From NCBI GenBank assembly GCA_009760885.1, contig CM019701.1, positions 37,995,197 through 38,059,196 of the forward strand: a stretch of 64,000 nucleotides of DNA. The letters run 5' to 3'. Origin of the DNA: Achatina immaculata. Its lineage: Eukaryota; Mollusca; Gastropoda; Stylommatophora; Achatinidae. The notes below the pieces were generated by a model. It ran no database searches, was not told the origin of the DNA, and saw only the letters and a list, made by a program, of their open reading frames with translations. A program made the translations under genes and the position numbers. This document shows positions 22,249 to 34,964 of this stretch, piece after piece; position 1 is the stretch's first letter; each line of letters opens with the position of its first letter.

Positions 22249-23261
22249 TTTGTCACTTTTAAAGTTGATTTTCTGCATGGAGTTTATTCTACCAGGATGA
22301 ATAATTTTAGACCAAGGCAGAGATGAAGGGATGGTGTGAAATAATATTAAGAGAACCGTGAGTAGACAAGGAAAGCAAGGAGCAGAGAGTGGATGGAAGT
22401 ACTGCATCTGCAGCAGTGACCATTATGGCATGGAGTGCTAAAGAAAGGAGAGGGAGACAGGAATATAAAATATAACATATATAAAGTATAACATATATAA
22501 AGTATAACATATATAATTTGTTTATTTGTACCCTTCACTGGTCATGGTGACTTAAATATGAATTTTAAATTCTGCTACATTCATTGTTTTATATTTCTAC
22601 ATTTTAAAGTGTGTTTGCGTTTACATTTATGGTGCCATTTATTACCTACATTTTATGTCTCACTAGGTCTTGAAACATTTTTTTTTTGGTGCTTCTTGGT
22701 CTGTTTTTAAATTGTTTGTTAACTCCCATTATTTGGATTACTCAGAATTTAGTCTTTGATGCTTGTCAACTTTTGTGAAGTTTTTTTCTCTTTCGTGATT
22801 ATTTTACAGTCCAAATAATTTACAGATAAGTCTTTTTTTCTTTTGCTGACTGATTTATTTACACCAGCACTTTATTTTTTTATTCCACTGAATTCATTAA
22901 TATTTTTTCACTGATTTCATCTTTTCATCGGTTTCAGCACTTTATTTTTTTTCAGTGAATTCATCCTTTGAGCATTTTCAGAACTTTATTCTTCTTGCTG
23001 GTGATATATTCATAGTTGCATTATTCCCACAGTTGTCATATAGCACTGTTCAAGTTGGTGGCAACTTTTTAAAAAGTTGATGTTATTTATTTTATTTATA
23101 AAATTATCAGATATCCAGATATTTTCTAGATATTTTTTCCTGTGTGTAATCTGCTTTTTCTCATCTCCTTCATCAAAGTTAATCATTTAACTACTACATA
23201 ACTGATTTTTTTTTTCTAATGAAAGTTAGAAAATTATATGTTGTGTAAAGTTAGAAAATCA
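22249..23261. other. Sequence downstream of the PARP4-like gene
   Basis: Likely 3' UTR and intergenic DNA, very T-rich from 22680 on. A short AT array with unit ATATAAAGTATAACAT lies at 22468-22513. Nothing else was recognised. Confidence 0.35.
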
Positions 23262-23830
23262 TCATCATAATTTCACGCCTTCTCCCCACGGAAGGTTGGC
23301 GACAATGAATCTCCACTCTGCTCTGTTTCTTGTCTTCGTAGAACACTCTGCCAAGCTTGTCCCTGTCCACGTCCACTCATCTGAGTCACTATTGTCCTCT
23401 TGTTCTGTTCCCTTGCCTTAAAGAAGGGTCTTCAGAATAGTATTGTGCCTCTTGACATCATGTCCAAAGTATCTGAGCTGTCTTGTTTTTATGATTTTCA
23501 ATATTCCTCTTTTCACTTCCAGCTGAAGTAGCACTTTGTTCTTTGTTTTTTTTTCTGTCCGTGAGACGCGCCCTATTATTCTGTATATCCACATTTCAAG
23601 GGCCTCGATTTTCTTTTCTACTGTCTTATTCAAGGTCCAGGTTTCTTAACCATAAAGGAATATTGAATATATGTAGCATTTTATGATACGTAATTCAGTT
23701 GCTGTATTTGTTTTGATGTAAGGATCTTCCTCATTCTACTGAAGGTGTTCATTGCCAAACCTGTTCTTTTGTTAATTTCCATTTCTCGTTTTCTATCCTC
23801 TGTTATCATGCCCTAAAGACCAGAAGAAAA
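23262..23830 (-). mobile_element. LINE family G, 3' fragment
   Basis: Minus-strand ORF 23418-23633 reads IEALEMWIYRIIGRVSRTEK, then LLQLEVKRGIL and LRYFGHDVKRHNT. This is the C-terminal region typical of APE-type LINE RT proteins. The 3' end at 23262 carries ATC/GAT repeats. Upstream parts are frame-broken. Confidence 0.7.
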
Positions 23831-24513
23831 TTATATGTTTTGTAATTCTGTTTTTCTTCAGTCATATCGATATTTTGCTGGTCTTTTTTCCAGTCTTTGT
23901 CATGTTTTCTGGCTGAGAGAAAATTTAGGTCATAACTTTTGGTTCATACAAGTTTCATGTATGTTGTGATTTTTTTTAAGATGTGATTTTTAACTCTGTA
24001 ATATGTGATATTTTTATTCATGACATCTCACCAACTGTAAAATTTGTCAGTGCATGTGATTTCAGTTTTTAAATTTCAATTAATTTTTTTTAGTTTGTGC
24101 ATTAATAACTATTTGTACAGTGTACTCTGGTATGCCCTATATTTCAGGCAGATAATTTCAATAACATTGTTACATCTGGGTTAACTGAAATATATTGGAA
24201 TTCCAGTTTATAACCAACTTCCCTTTGCATGAGAAGCTAACCTGCCTACAGCTGTGCTATTCCATCATTAATTATTGGAAATTATAAATTTCTGTGAATG
24301 ATGCTTTTGACTTTGGGAATTAACCATGCATATTTCATTTCTTGTTGTTTCATATTGCATATTGTTCATGTTGCGAGAGTTATCTGTGATGGCTGTTTAT
24401 ATTGTATAAATGTTTTTTACCCTGTTAAGAATTTTGAATATTTTGTCATGTTTATGTCCATTCACTATTTTATAAGCATTATTATCATGGCATAAGTTTG
24501 CTTATTGTGTATA
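23831..24513. other. Intergenic, nothing recognised
   Basis: T-rich sequence with short meaningless ORFs. Confidence 0.35.
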
Positions 24514-25265
24514 CAGGGAGTTTGCAAAGTCAGTGTGCAGTATCCGGTATCAATTCTGATATTGTAATGGTATCTTAGTGGCTGTGATATATAGGCACAT
24601 CTACCTGCCATATGGTAGCGTGACTAGGGTCACTGATTAAAAAATGTTACTTAATATAAACCATTCGCAATCCACACTCCAAGTTTCTGGTCAAATAAGG
24701 GTGTTTCAAGTGGAGGATTCTCTGACAACCACAGTCGTGTATTTTGTATGTTAACCCAAGAAGTGAAACTAGGCCTCATCTGCTTTATGCACTGTTTCAA
24801 GCCAGATACCTTCCTGTTGTGCCAGCTTCCACAAAGCCTTTGATGGACTCTGAAGCATAGAGTTGGAATTGTTTGATAACTTCTCCTCATTAAGTTTAGA
24901 TTGTCTCCTACTACAGTGTGGATCTAACACTGAACCTGTCTCACGAAATTTCTCAATAAATTTATTAACTGCATTGCAATGAGGTTCGGGTGTTGCTGGG
25001 AATTTTTCAGCGAACTGCTCCCACACTAAATTAGTGTATTTACAAACTGATTTAAACAATTCGCCCGTCGTGGACTTCAAATGCTCTTAACAACTGAACG
25101 CACAAATGCAGAGGACAGACTGAATACAGTGAATGTTACACAACAGCAGACTTCAACACCCTAATGTAAGCAGGTAGATGTGCCTAGATATTGCAGCCAC
25201 TAAGATATCATTACGATACTGTAACTGATACTGGGATACTGCACACCGACTTCGTGAACTCCCAG
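24514..25265 (-). mobile_element. Tc1/mariner-like transposon with about 95-bp inverted repeats
   Basis: The ends CAGGGAGTTTGCAAAGTC and, inverted, CTGGGAGTTCACGAAGTC begin terminal inverted repeats that stay alignable for about 95 bases, to GCACATCTACCTGC. TA dinucleotides flank both ends (24512-24513 and 25266-25267), the target duplication of this superfamily. On the minus strand, 25080-24769 encodes a helix-turn-helix-like N terminus (NAVNKFIEKFRETGSVLDPH). In another frame, 24770-24651 encodes a catalytic-domain fragment (WLSENPPLETPLFDQKLGVW). The middle is deleted and frameshifted, so this is a dead, internally deleted copy. Confidence 0.8.
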
Positions 25266-26944
25266 TAGTATGTGATATTTTAGATGTCTTGGAATATCTG
25301 AAATAGAGACGTGAAATAACAAGAGAATATTAGAACTAGATAAAATATCGAGAGAATACTGAAAATATGGAGAACTATATTATAAGGAAGAGTCTGTGGA
25401 AAAATTAGAGAGAAGATGACCTCATTCAAATGAGTGGACAACACCAAATGCTGAGCTGAAGTCAGCTTGTCCAAGTGGTACCATCTTGGAAAGAGATGCA
25501 GCAAGCCTGAGATCTGTTACAGTAACCATAATTGGGAAGACAGCTCAGGATGATGATGGTGATGATGATGATGATGATGATGGTGATGGTGATGATGACT
25601 CTGGATTGTGTTCTGTTTATTAATACTACATTATTGTGCCATGGAAGAATCTGCCTTAAATAAAAATGTTTGCTTCTCTTTCATGAACAGTGTGGTTTGT
25701 GTATTTTCAGTGTATGTTATTATTTCCAATATTTATGTTACTCTGTTCTCTGAGATTTTTTAAAGATTTATATCACAAATGTGTTTTGATTGATTGATTT
25801 ATTCTTATGAGCTGTTTCTTTCTGTATGCAATTGTAAACAATTTTTAGACCCTCAAACAAGTTTTTTTTTTTTTTTAACCATCACGGGGTAATTTTTTTA
25901 AATATTATTTTTTGTTTGTATGCTTGTTATTTCAGCTTTGTAAATGTTTTTTTTATCTGTTATATAGTTTTCATTGTTATTGTTATAGATAGTTATGGCT
26001 GCTAGATTGGAAAAATGAATTGTTATAGATAGTTATGGCTTCTGGATGGGTGAAATGAAATGTTATAGATAGTTTTCATCATGTTGTCATTATTGTTACG
26101 GATCCACACCCTGTATACCAGTGGTTCTTAACTTTGGCTTGCAGGGGAATAACCATCAGAACAAGATATTTTTGTTCTTATTTTACAGGAAATCCTACAG
26201 CTTTGTTTTCACAGCTTAAGATTAAGATAATACAACCGCTTTGACCATCATTTATTGAAAAAATATTTGTTGAATTTTTTTTAAAAATCATTTTCATGGG
26301 TAACAGTTACATAAGGTCATTCTCGGAAAAGGTTTGGAACTACTGCTTTAGATGACTATTTACCTTTAAAGCAATGCCATGTTGTGGGTAAAGTGATAAA
26401 TTTGCCATTCATTTAGTCTGTAATAAGTAAATATGCAATGTGTTACTTCAGTCATTAAATTATTACTTTACCTTATGATAGTATTTCAGAATCATCATGA
26501 TAGTATTTCAAAATCATCATGATATATGTCTGCCATCATTATAATTATGTTTATGATCATCTGTCAGCTGTTATGTTGACTAGGTCATCATGATCTTCTG
26601 TCAACTGACATAGAGACTAGGTCATCATGATCTTTTGTCAACCGCCATGTTGACTAGGTCATCATGATCTTTTGTTTCTCATGGAAACTGTCATTATGGT
26701 CTTCTGTCTGTCATCTTGGTCGTGAGGTCATCATTAATCAAGGTCTACTGTCATGGTGATGAAATTAATTTCAAATGGCATTTTGATAATAGTTGTACAT
26801 CAAAAGTTTCCTGCATATGTGCATTCTTCCCACAGTTTTAATGTAACAGATTGCTTAGATCAAGATGATGATAACATCTTCACATAAGAGTGGTAAGAAT
26901 TCATTATGTAATATGTCTGTTGCTAACAGCATCTTGTGAGTAGT
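25266..26944. other. Intergenic with a GATGAT tail and short repeats
   Basis: A GAT-rich microsatellite at 25540-25597 follows a segment that may be a LINE 3' end (coding-like around 25440-25540). Duplicated GTTATAGATAGTTATGGCT occurs at 25980-26070. A degenerate array with GTTGACTAGGTCATCATGAT lies at 26560-26720. No gene was seen. Confidence 0.4.
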
Positions 26945-27513
26945 GGAAGGAATTTTTTATAAATAGGAAACAATGAGGCTTTCGTATGGTAAAGTAAGAG
27001 AACACAATTTTGTAGGGTTAGACCTAGAAAAAATCGTAGACAAAGCACTTCAGTGAGACTTGAGAGAAAGAAAAATCACAAGAGAATTACCTGGGATTCG
27101 AACACGGACTCCAGTAGGATGAGCAGCTGTCTAGCCACGAGAGAACAGCATACTAGCAAATTGAGCCATCTCAGATCCCAAAAAAGGTCTTTTGAAAGTT
27201 AAGTCATTAGTACTTGTTCAGCCGACACGAAGGATCGTGACACCTGGGAAGAAATGAGATTGTGACACAGAAATTCCGTAGCTTAGATTCAATCTGTCTA
27301 GCAGGTACCAATTACCAATTTTTATACAAACATACACATGCTCTCCTGCCATGTCTGGTGCATACTTGAACAACAACAACAACAACAACAAATGGATGAA
27401 TACTTTTTACATGAATTTTTTATATATAAGAAACAACGAGGCTTTCTTATGGTAAAGTAAGAGAACACAATTTTCTAGGATTAGACCTCAAAAAATTCGT
27501 AGACAAAGCAATT
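26945..27513. mobile_element. About 105-bp direct repeats flanking a tRNA-like sequence
   Basis: 26945-27050 and 27410-27513 are direct copies (GGTAAAGTAAGAGAACACAA, TTAGACCT, TCGTAGACAAAGCA). Between them, on the minus strand near 27075-27175, is GTGTTCGAATCCC, a Pol III B box, with an A-box-like sequence upstream. It may be a terminal-repeat retrotransposon in miniature, or a tandem duplication around a SINE. Confidence 0.5.
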
Positions 27514-28731
27514 TTCAATTGCAGCTGTTGCACCACCTCATGAATAACATCATTTTAAAAAAAAGTTCAAAGTTAGGCATCTAATGACTTCTAGTATGTA
27601 AGACAAATGGAAACGCTGCAGTTAAAGCAAATAATGAATAGTATTAGAGACATTATAGTGAGTGTAATTTGAAGACTATGTTACTGCCATCATTGTACAA
27701 TTCTGATGATTTAAGATAATGTTATTGATACCAGATGACCATGTGAGCAATGTAGATGCTCTTAATTAAGATTAAGAGCATCCAGTGTAGATTTGTTTTG
27801 TTTTTTTTTTGTGAAATGTTTTAGCTACTGACTGTGGAGAAGTAAGGAGATTCAGGGGAAACCTCATTCGTGGTATAAATAATATCACACAGAGCTGAAA
27901 GTGTCTTGGAGTAAGAAAAAACAAAGTTAAGATTACATTATCACTACATTATAATAGTAATTTTGATGAGAATTAGAATAAGAGGTGACAGATATGAAAA
28001 ATTATATGGTTGAAGTTCAGTGTAAAGTGTTAATATGTGTATGTATGTGGTTCTGTGGGTTCTGTTTTGTAAATAAAAATTATAAATCTTTGAAAGATAT
28101 AGTTTGAAGCATGAGTAGTGTGGAGGGAGTAGTCTAGGAGGATTTATTTTTGGTTAGGGAGTAGATATCACTGGAGTGTCCTCTTTGTTATAGGTCCAAA
28201 AATCATTCATCACCAAAGACCTAGTAACCATCTGTTTGAAGTACAAAAAAAAAAAAAAACTTCATATTCTTTTTCAGGTTTTTAGACCAGTGGCTCTATG
28301 GTTGTGGAAACCAATGTTGACTGTTGGGGTAAAGTTTAGGTTGAATAGAAGGAACCCTGTTCCATACAGCTGAGACGTATGGGGATATGTTGTTGGCATC
28401 CTTGTTTTTTTTTCTTGACTTAAAGGCACACTAGACTGTGATGTAGTAAATTTCGCACCTGTTCACCTTTTCATCACTAGCTCCAAGAAGAGTCACGGAC
28501 CCATTTTTGCAGATTGGATGTCTCTGGCCAGAATCAAACCACAATACATTACCATGAGAGACAGTTGCAGTGGCCACTTTGCTACTCAAGTGACAAAGAT
28601 TCATATTGTTTTGTAGATTGTTTTATACATATTGCACTACAAATTCAGGAATATTGAATACAGAGGAAGACCAACAGATTCTAAAGGGAAAAGAGAACAA
28701 TTCTGTTTATGTAAATAATTGCTATGTTTAC
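27514..28731. other. Intergenic with a weak SINE-like segment
   Basis: At 28430-28600, minus strand, GAGTAGCAAAGTGGCCACTG and GTGGTTTGATTCTGGCC resemble A and B boxes, suggesting an old tRNA-derived SINE. The rest is AT-rich and unassigned. Confidence 0.35.
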
Positions 28732-28741
28732 CACTTAGTGA

Positions 28742-28868
28742 CATTGTTGATAATCTGCAAATGGATGCATCAGCAGCAGGGCATCTTGCTTACAACTGAG
28801 AGGCCTATATGAGAGCTGTTAGGGAGGCAAAGTTCTGCAAGGGACATGCAAATGACTGCCTGACTGAG
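28742..28868 (+). mobile_element. LINE family B, 127-bp 3' fragment B5
   Basis: The B terminus GGCAAAGTTCTGCAAGGGAC ATGCAAATGA with a diverged tail (CTGCCTGACTGAG), flanked by CACTTAGTGA at 28732-28741 and 28869-28878. Confidence 0.85.
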
Positions 28869-28878
28869 CACTTAGTGA

Positions 28879-29200
28879 GCCAAGTATTATTTCCTAACAT
28901 TTGTATTATATGCTTTATGAGCATGGATTTGAGAGGAAAGATTATAATCTGTATTCCATTTGGTGATGGCAGTTTAAATTGCTGCATAAGCTAAATATAG
29001 GCTTGTGTTCATTTCACTGTTAGAAAAAAACATGGCCACTGTATTTATTATACATTCTTTAATGTGGTATTGGGATTTTTTTTTTTTTTTTGTATTGAAA
29101 GATTTCTTTTTCTCCATATCTGCATCTGAGCAGTTTAAAATTAATGGATGGATTGAGCTCAGCTATTTCTAAAATTTCAGGCTTTTTTTTTTACCTCGTA
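28879..29200. other. Intergenic, T-rich
   Basis: Poly-T runs near 29070 and 29185; nothing recognised. Confidence 0.35.
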
Positions 29201-29236
29201 GACATCAAAGACCATCAAGAGTTTGTTGTATGAGAA

Positions 29237-29660
29237 TTGGTAACCCCATATTGTTTCAGCCTTCTATTTCTTGTAACTGAGAACAAACATCCAAGATCAC
29301 AGGTATCGAGTCTGACATGGATCTCCTGTCCAGGGCATGCTGGGGTCAAAGACGATGAAAAATCAGACAGGCAAGGCATTAATCCAGGGCAGTCTGGGAA
29401 CAGAAAAAGAGGAGATTGCAAGACCTACCCTAGACGGGCTGGGCATGGAGGATGAGATAAGAGTGGGGGACAACATGGAGGATAGTCAAGTTGGAAGAAG
29501 AGAGAAGAAGTGTTCGTCATTCCAAACTGAGTGGTATCATGTGCATGACCCACAACCAGTGTGCAACTGGCTCCATCAGCAGGTGTATGCTGAAGCAGAT
29601 GTTGGAATAGAAGGTGGAGCATTTATGGGGTGGACCAAGTGCAGGGATGCCAGTATCTGA
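29237..29660 (+). pseudogene. RNase H-like retroelement fragment
   Basis: The frame from 29237 reads SSLTWISCPGHAGVKDDEKS, which carries the PGHxGV motif and following acidic position of RNase H domains. The same motif (SLTWLYCPGHEGV) occurs in the split element at 39.6-41.5 kb. The frame then breaks, so this is a decayed piece. Confidence 0.5.
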
Positions 29661-30090
29661 TTAAGAGCATCCAACAATCAGAAGTGTATCCCACCTGGAG
29701 TGCTTTTAGCACAAAGACACAATCCTACCATGTATTTTAATTCTAGGATATAAATCCCAATCACATTAAACTAATTTTGACACAATATTTATCAGTGGGT
29801 TCATAAGATACTCATATTTTAAACAGCTTAAAAGTTTATTGGTGATTGCTTATGGTATTATAAACAGCTTAACAGTGTGTTAGTGGTTGCTTATGATATT
29901 ATAAATAGCTTAACATTATTACTGCATACTTTATTTTTCATGTGCTTACTTTTGTAATTACTATGTAACACAAACCTGACTTGTTATTACAGTGGCTCTC
30001 AAACTATTTAACTGTAGTACACTTGGCAATGCAAATATCTTTCTTTCATGGAAAACTTACGTTCTTTACTGCAGTGGTAAAGATAAAATC
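29661..30090. other. Intergenic, AT-rich
   Basis: A near-duplicate of ATTATAAACAGCTTAA with flanks occurs at 29818-29915; otherwise nothing. Confidence 0.35.
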
Positions 30091-30340
30091 CCCATTTCCA
30101 CGCTATTAAGGCATATTGGGGAATACGATGTTAGTTTCGTATTTTCCATGACCTTTGGCACATGAAAGTGTGATGTGGTCAGTATCACGCCTCACACCTG
30201 ACCGTTTTACCTTCCCAGATTTCTCTGGTACCTATTTTTAGAGGCTGTTTTGGATGTGTACCAGAAAAAAATCCCACTGTTGGGACTGAACACCGGATAA
30301 GTAAACTGAGCGCCTAACCACTCATATAACCAGGCTGCCT
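30091..30340 (-). mobile_element. tRNA-like SINE, copy 2
   Basis: The partner of 1991-2250. Minus strand: CTGGTTATATGAGTGGTTAG is an A-box-like start and GGTGTTCAGTCCC a degenerate B box, followed by the shared body ending near CGTGGAAATGGG. Confidence 0.6.
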
Positions 30341-31335
30341 TACTACACTGGTAGAATGTATATTTTATCTATTTAGTTATATTCATAAATACACAACAGT
30401 GGCTCTCTTTACTTGTATTCTTAATGCTAGACTTTCATGTAATTAACAGTAGATTGATAGTATTTACACTGCGTAGACTGTACTCAAATTCTGTTACATC
30501 ATATATTTTTATAATAAGACATGATGATACTTGTGTGAACCTAAAAAAAAATGCACTGTTCACTGTAATTTGACAGAAAATATATTTACAACTATCAGAA
30601 TATCTGATCTCTGGCTCTTTTTCACAGCACAGTTTAGGGAAACACTGGCCAGTTCTGGTGATTAAACATTGATAGAAATTTAATGAGAAGTCAGTCAGAA
30701 AAATGTTTAGGCGGCCTCATTAGTTGTTGAAATTTACAAACTTCACTACCATCAACAAGATAAAAAAAACTGTTTATATATTTAACAAGAATAATGTCAT
30801 GAACCATTACAGGGCATTCACGTGTGTTCATGTCAGTGTGACTTGAGATAGCAGGTCAGTGTTGTACCCCAGGTAACATATTTCTCCATTTCTGCAACTG
30901 ATAGAGAGTTACTTACAGAAATCTGATATTTTGTGTAGATTTTTATAAGGCTGCTACACACTTTTGCTGAACAACTACTTAATATTTGATGTGGTTGTCC
31001 TCGAAGTTTAAGGGGGGGGGGGGGCCGGGGGGAATCACACTAAGAGGCAGTATTGCCAGGTTGGAAAATTTCAGCATTAGTTTGGTGCTTACAAAGCCAT
31101 ATTTCCTGAACTTGCTAGCTTAAATTTGTTTTCCCACTGCACGTTTTATGACCATAGCAAGAACAGTGTAAGTGGTTCTGACAAAAGTGAGATAATAAAT
31201 TTGCTGTAGTTTACTGAATTCTGGATTTTTTATAAATATCATAATATAGTCTCTTTAATGTTGTTCTTTGAAAACTGTCTCCAAGTCTGTCCAGTTGTCA
31301 GTCTCTCGATGTGTTTGCCTGTATTTCCATGTCTT
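30341..31335. other. Intergenic
   Basis: No gene or element. A G-rich run of more than 15 bases lies at 31012-31032. Confidence 0.35.
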
Positions 31336-31339
31336 GTTT

Positions 31340-31545
31340 TGTCTGTAGATATATCTGACTGTATTTCCTTGTCTTGTTTGTCTCTAGATATGTCTGACTG
31401 TATTTCCGTGTCTTGTTTGTCTCTAGATATGTCTGACTGTATTTCCGTGTCTTGTATGTCTCTAGATATATCTTACTGTATTTCCATGTCTTGTTTGTCT
31501 CTAGATATGTCTGACTGTATTTCTTTGTCTTGTTTGTTTCTCGAT
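31340..31545. repeat. 39-bp minisatellite, about 5 copies
   Basis: Units of 39 bases built on GATATGTCTGACTGTATTTC and GTGTCTTGTTTGTCTCTA. The open frame across it only reflects a period divisible by three. Confidence 0.85.
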
Positions 31546-31812
31546 ATTAGGGTTGGCAAACCATTACTGACCAAAATCCTGTCCCACGTCTTTGTTGGTA
31601 ACCCCCCACAAGCATAACTCGACTAACTATCATAGCCCCACTGTGGTGGAGTCTGCTCAATTGCACACCCCCTGCTTTTTAGCTGTACTCCGGGACTAAA
31701 AAAATAGCTGCCATAACCCGCTCCCACGCCGATACGATGATGTTCCTCAAAACCTTCACAGCATCGGCTGCAAAGAATACCAACTCGCAGTTACAGGGAG
31801 ATTGAAGAAGAA
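31546..31812 (-). mobile_element. Dispersed repeat (SINE-like), copy 1
   Basis: Read on the minus strand: CTCCCTGTAACTGCGAGTTG, CTTTGCAGCC, GTGGGAGCGGGTTATGGCA, GCAGACTCCACCAC and a 3' GCCAACCCTAAT. The same blocks occur in the same order at 47415-47660 on the plus strand. About 250 bases long with no coding capacity. Confidence 0.65.
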
Positions 31813-33440
31813 AAAAAAATTTTATAAATTGTCAGTTGCAGATTTTTCACGACTTAATTCAATTTGTAAACTGCAGATTATACATTTCTGTAGGATTTTT
31901 GTGTACGTTTTCCTTGGTATGCGTTGTTATGTGTTTAAATTGGTCGACTTCATGTAAACAAAGCTATAAACTTTCAGGGAATGGAGCCGAGAAGTCTGTG
32001 TTGTATGTACAATGTTAAACAATGAAGTCTGTGTCTGATTCTGTTTTCTGTCAGTATGATCTTACAGAATGAAGCAGGGTTTTCTCCCCTGTCCAGGCAT
32101 AACGTAGGTCGTAATCTTAGCTTTAGCCTGAGTAGCATTTCAGAAATCCTTAACGTTGAGTACTAGGGAAGGAATCTTACCAGACCAGTGGTATTACGCA
32201 AACAGCTTATGAACCAGACAGAAGTGTATAATTCAGTTTTACAAAGAGATAGAAAGAGTAACCTTTTTTTTTAACCGCTTGACTCTTTCCATTTGTTTTT
32301 CTTTTGGTATCAGTTTGTTTTTTTTTTAGCGCCGTTGTCATTTCTCTTATCTTTCAGACAGCTTAGTCAACCATGCTGTTATGACAGGTCTCTATTATCA
32401 TTTTTTAAGAACTTTTAGTACAAGAAAAGATGAATGGAGTTTTAGAATAGTGGACTAACACCCAACAGCGAAGACACTACGCAAACCACACTGGGAGGTT
32501 TTGAACAGAGTTCAGCGTGACATGTTTACAGTTCAGCCAGTCCGTCCTTGAGAATGGCTACTTGAGCGTGTTAGGGAAACTTTTGAAATCTGAGAATGCC
32601 TCCATGGCGATGGAGTACACTATAATGTACGTTACACGCGCAGCTGTCGGTGTATTAAGAATGTTCACGTAAAATCTTGACCCGCAAAGGGGATCGACAT
32701 CACAGAAGTTAAATAAAAAAAAGGGGGGATATTGAAAACGCTTTCAATATAAAGATTCTCAATATCAATATAAAAATGGCTGAAGTTCGCTAGAACTGAA
32801 TTCCTCAGTGTTAAGGTTAGAAACCTATTTATCACCGCAGTCGATATAGCACTGTTTGCAAATGGAACAGAACCGGATTGCAGTCGTCTTATTTGCTTGG
32901 TTATAAATTGTGTAGAGTGACAGCCAAGTGAGACGCGTGGGTCGAGAACGGTGCTATTCAAATACAGCTTTCGTGAGATGTCTTCAGTTTCTTAATATAT
33001 ATTCCAAAAACGAGGATTGTTTCGTTTGTCTTTTTTTTTTGGATTTAAGTTTTTAAGGCGTGGTGTAAAAAATATTGTGTTGTCCAAATATTAGAATCAT
33101 TGCTTTATCAGGTAAGATACTGGACTCATTATTATTTCTGCTGATACTGTATTGTTTGACGTTTATTTTTGTTTAAGAAAAAGTGGTATCAGCGCCGATG
33201 CTAATGATAGAAAAGTAATATATGTTTCTTGTCGGATGGGGAGTGGGCACTGACAGGTTTACTTGAAGGCGTGAGTGCGCTTAAAGAACAGTGTTCCAGC
33301 AGACTACATGACTGGGGGGAGGGGGGAGGGGAGGAGGGGTCCGTTAATCTGACTGAATAAGCGCGCGCATGAACATTTTTATCTGAGCACAAGAAACAGG
33401 TGGGGTAGGGTCTTGATCAGTTGTATTTTGTCATCCTAGA
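31813..33440. other. Intergenic, nothing recognised
   Basis: Slightly higher CG-dinucleotide content than neighbours near 32550-32950, but no supported exon. Confidence 0.35.
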
Positions 33441-33445
33441 TCACT

Positions 33446-33908
33446 GTACATACATACATGTGCACACGTAACTGTACATACATACATGTGCACACGTAAC
33501 TGTACATACATACATGTGCACACGTAACTGTACATACATACATGTGCACGCGTAACTGTACATACATAGATGTGCACGCGTAACTGTCCATACATACATG
33601 CGCACGCGTAACTGTACATACATACATGTGCACGCGTAACTGTACATACATACATGTGCACGCGTAACTGTACATACATACATGTGCACGCGTAACTGTA
33701 CATACATACATATGCACGCGTAACTACATACATACATGTGCACGCGTAACTGTATATACATACACGTGCACGCGTAACTGTACATACATACATGTGCACA
33801 CGTAACTGTACATACATACATGTGCACGCGTAACTGTACATACATACACGTGCACGCGTAACTGTACATACATACATGTGCACGCGTAACTGTACATACA
33901 TACATGTA
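33446..33908. repeat. 28-bp minisatellite, about 16 copies
   Basis: Units of 28 bases containing TGTACATACATACATGTG and CACGCGTAAC. Because 28 is not divisible by three, all three minus-strand frames read the same peptide cycle (MYVCTVTRAH...), giving three false ORFs. Related TACATACA sequence resumes at 36366 beyond the LINE at 34-36 kb. Confidence 0.95.
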
Positions 33909-34499
33909 TACACTCATTAAATGTACATAATAGGCAATTTTTGGCATAGGAAAACTGATAGAGAAATACATGGAAGTTCAGAAAGATGTATACGCCTGTT
34001 TTATAGATTATACTAAAGTATTTGACAGCGTGAAGCGTGACAAACTAAAACTTGCTTTGAGGAAATCAATCTTGGTGGCAGAGACATCCAAATTATAGCA
34101 GGTCTCTACTGGGAACAGGAAGTATCAGTAAGATATGGCGCAGTGACATCAACAAAACGTAGCCGTAAAGAGGGGAGTGAGACAAGGATGTGCCTATTCA
34201 GCCTGCACGTGGAGAACATCTTCAAACACTCAGATGAACTACTAGGACTGAACATAGGGAGGAGAAATGTCAGCAATTTAAGGTAGCAGATGACACAGTC
34301 CTTCTAGCAGAGAATCTACAGAACCTACAGAAAGTAACAGATATGTTACATAATACAGGCAAAGAACGGGGACTTTAGATCAGTATCAAGAAGATCAAAG
34401 TAATGGTGTTCAGCAGGAAAGACCAGAAGCCACAGATGGATATAACCATAAACAAAGAGAGAATGGAACAAGTGACAGACTACTCCTACATAGGGCATG

Positions 34500-34890
34500 C
34501 AAGGTGTGTCCGGTACGTAATGAGACTGATTTTATTCAGCCAATCAGCAGGGCCGGGGAGTGGGTGGGTGGGGGGATTCTCCGGGCCTGAAGGTTAGTGG
34601 GGGATGTCAGGTAAAGTGTCGATATCTCGTCATTTGGCTCTGAGCTTTTATAAAATGCGAATCGCTTGCCAAGTGGACAGCTGTTTAAGCGTCACGTAAC
34701 GGTCAAAATGCAGAGAAGTTTCGAGCAGCGATAAAGTTTTCTGTTAAACTTGAAAAATCCGCCCATGAGACGCTTGCTATGATACAGAAAGCCTACGGGA
34801 AGGATGCTTTATCGAAAGCACAAGTGTTTCGGTGGCACAAGACGTTCAACGAAGGAAGAGAGTGCGCCAAGGATGGACAATGCACAGTAC
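34500..34890 (+). mobile_element. Mariner-like N-terminal fragment inside LINE C
   Basis: After a non-coding lead (GTACGTAATGAGACTG), the sequence encodes KLEKSAHETLAMIQKAYGKD, then ALSKAQVFRWHKTFNEGREC, the helix-turn-helix region of mariner transposases, with a frame break near the start. The catalytic DDD domain is missing. LINE C coding sequence lies on both sides. Confidence 0.7.
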
Positions 34891-34964
34891 ACTGACTCAA
34901 AATAGGAGATGTGAGATGGAGATAAAGAAAAGAAAAGAAATGGCAAAACATACATTCAACACCA

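Noticed and set aside
33201..33392. Ser/Pro-rich minus-strand ORF near 33.3 kb
   Set aside because: Low-complexity purine tract on the plus strand; no motif or splice evidence.
33431..33971. Three overlapping minus-strand ORFs of 93 to 176 residues rich in MYVC
   Set aside because: Products of the 28-bp minisatellite, identical in each frame; no independent coding signal.
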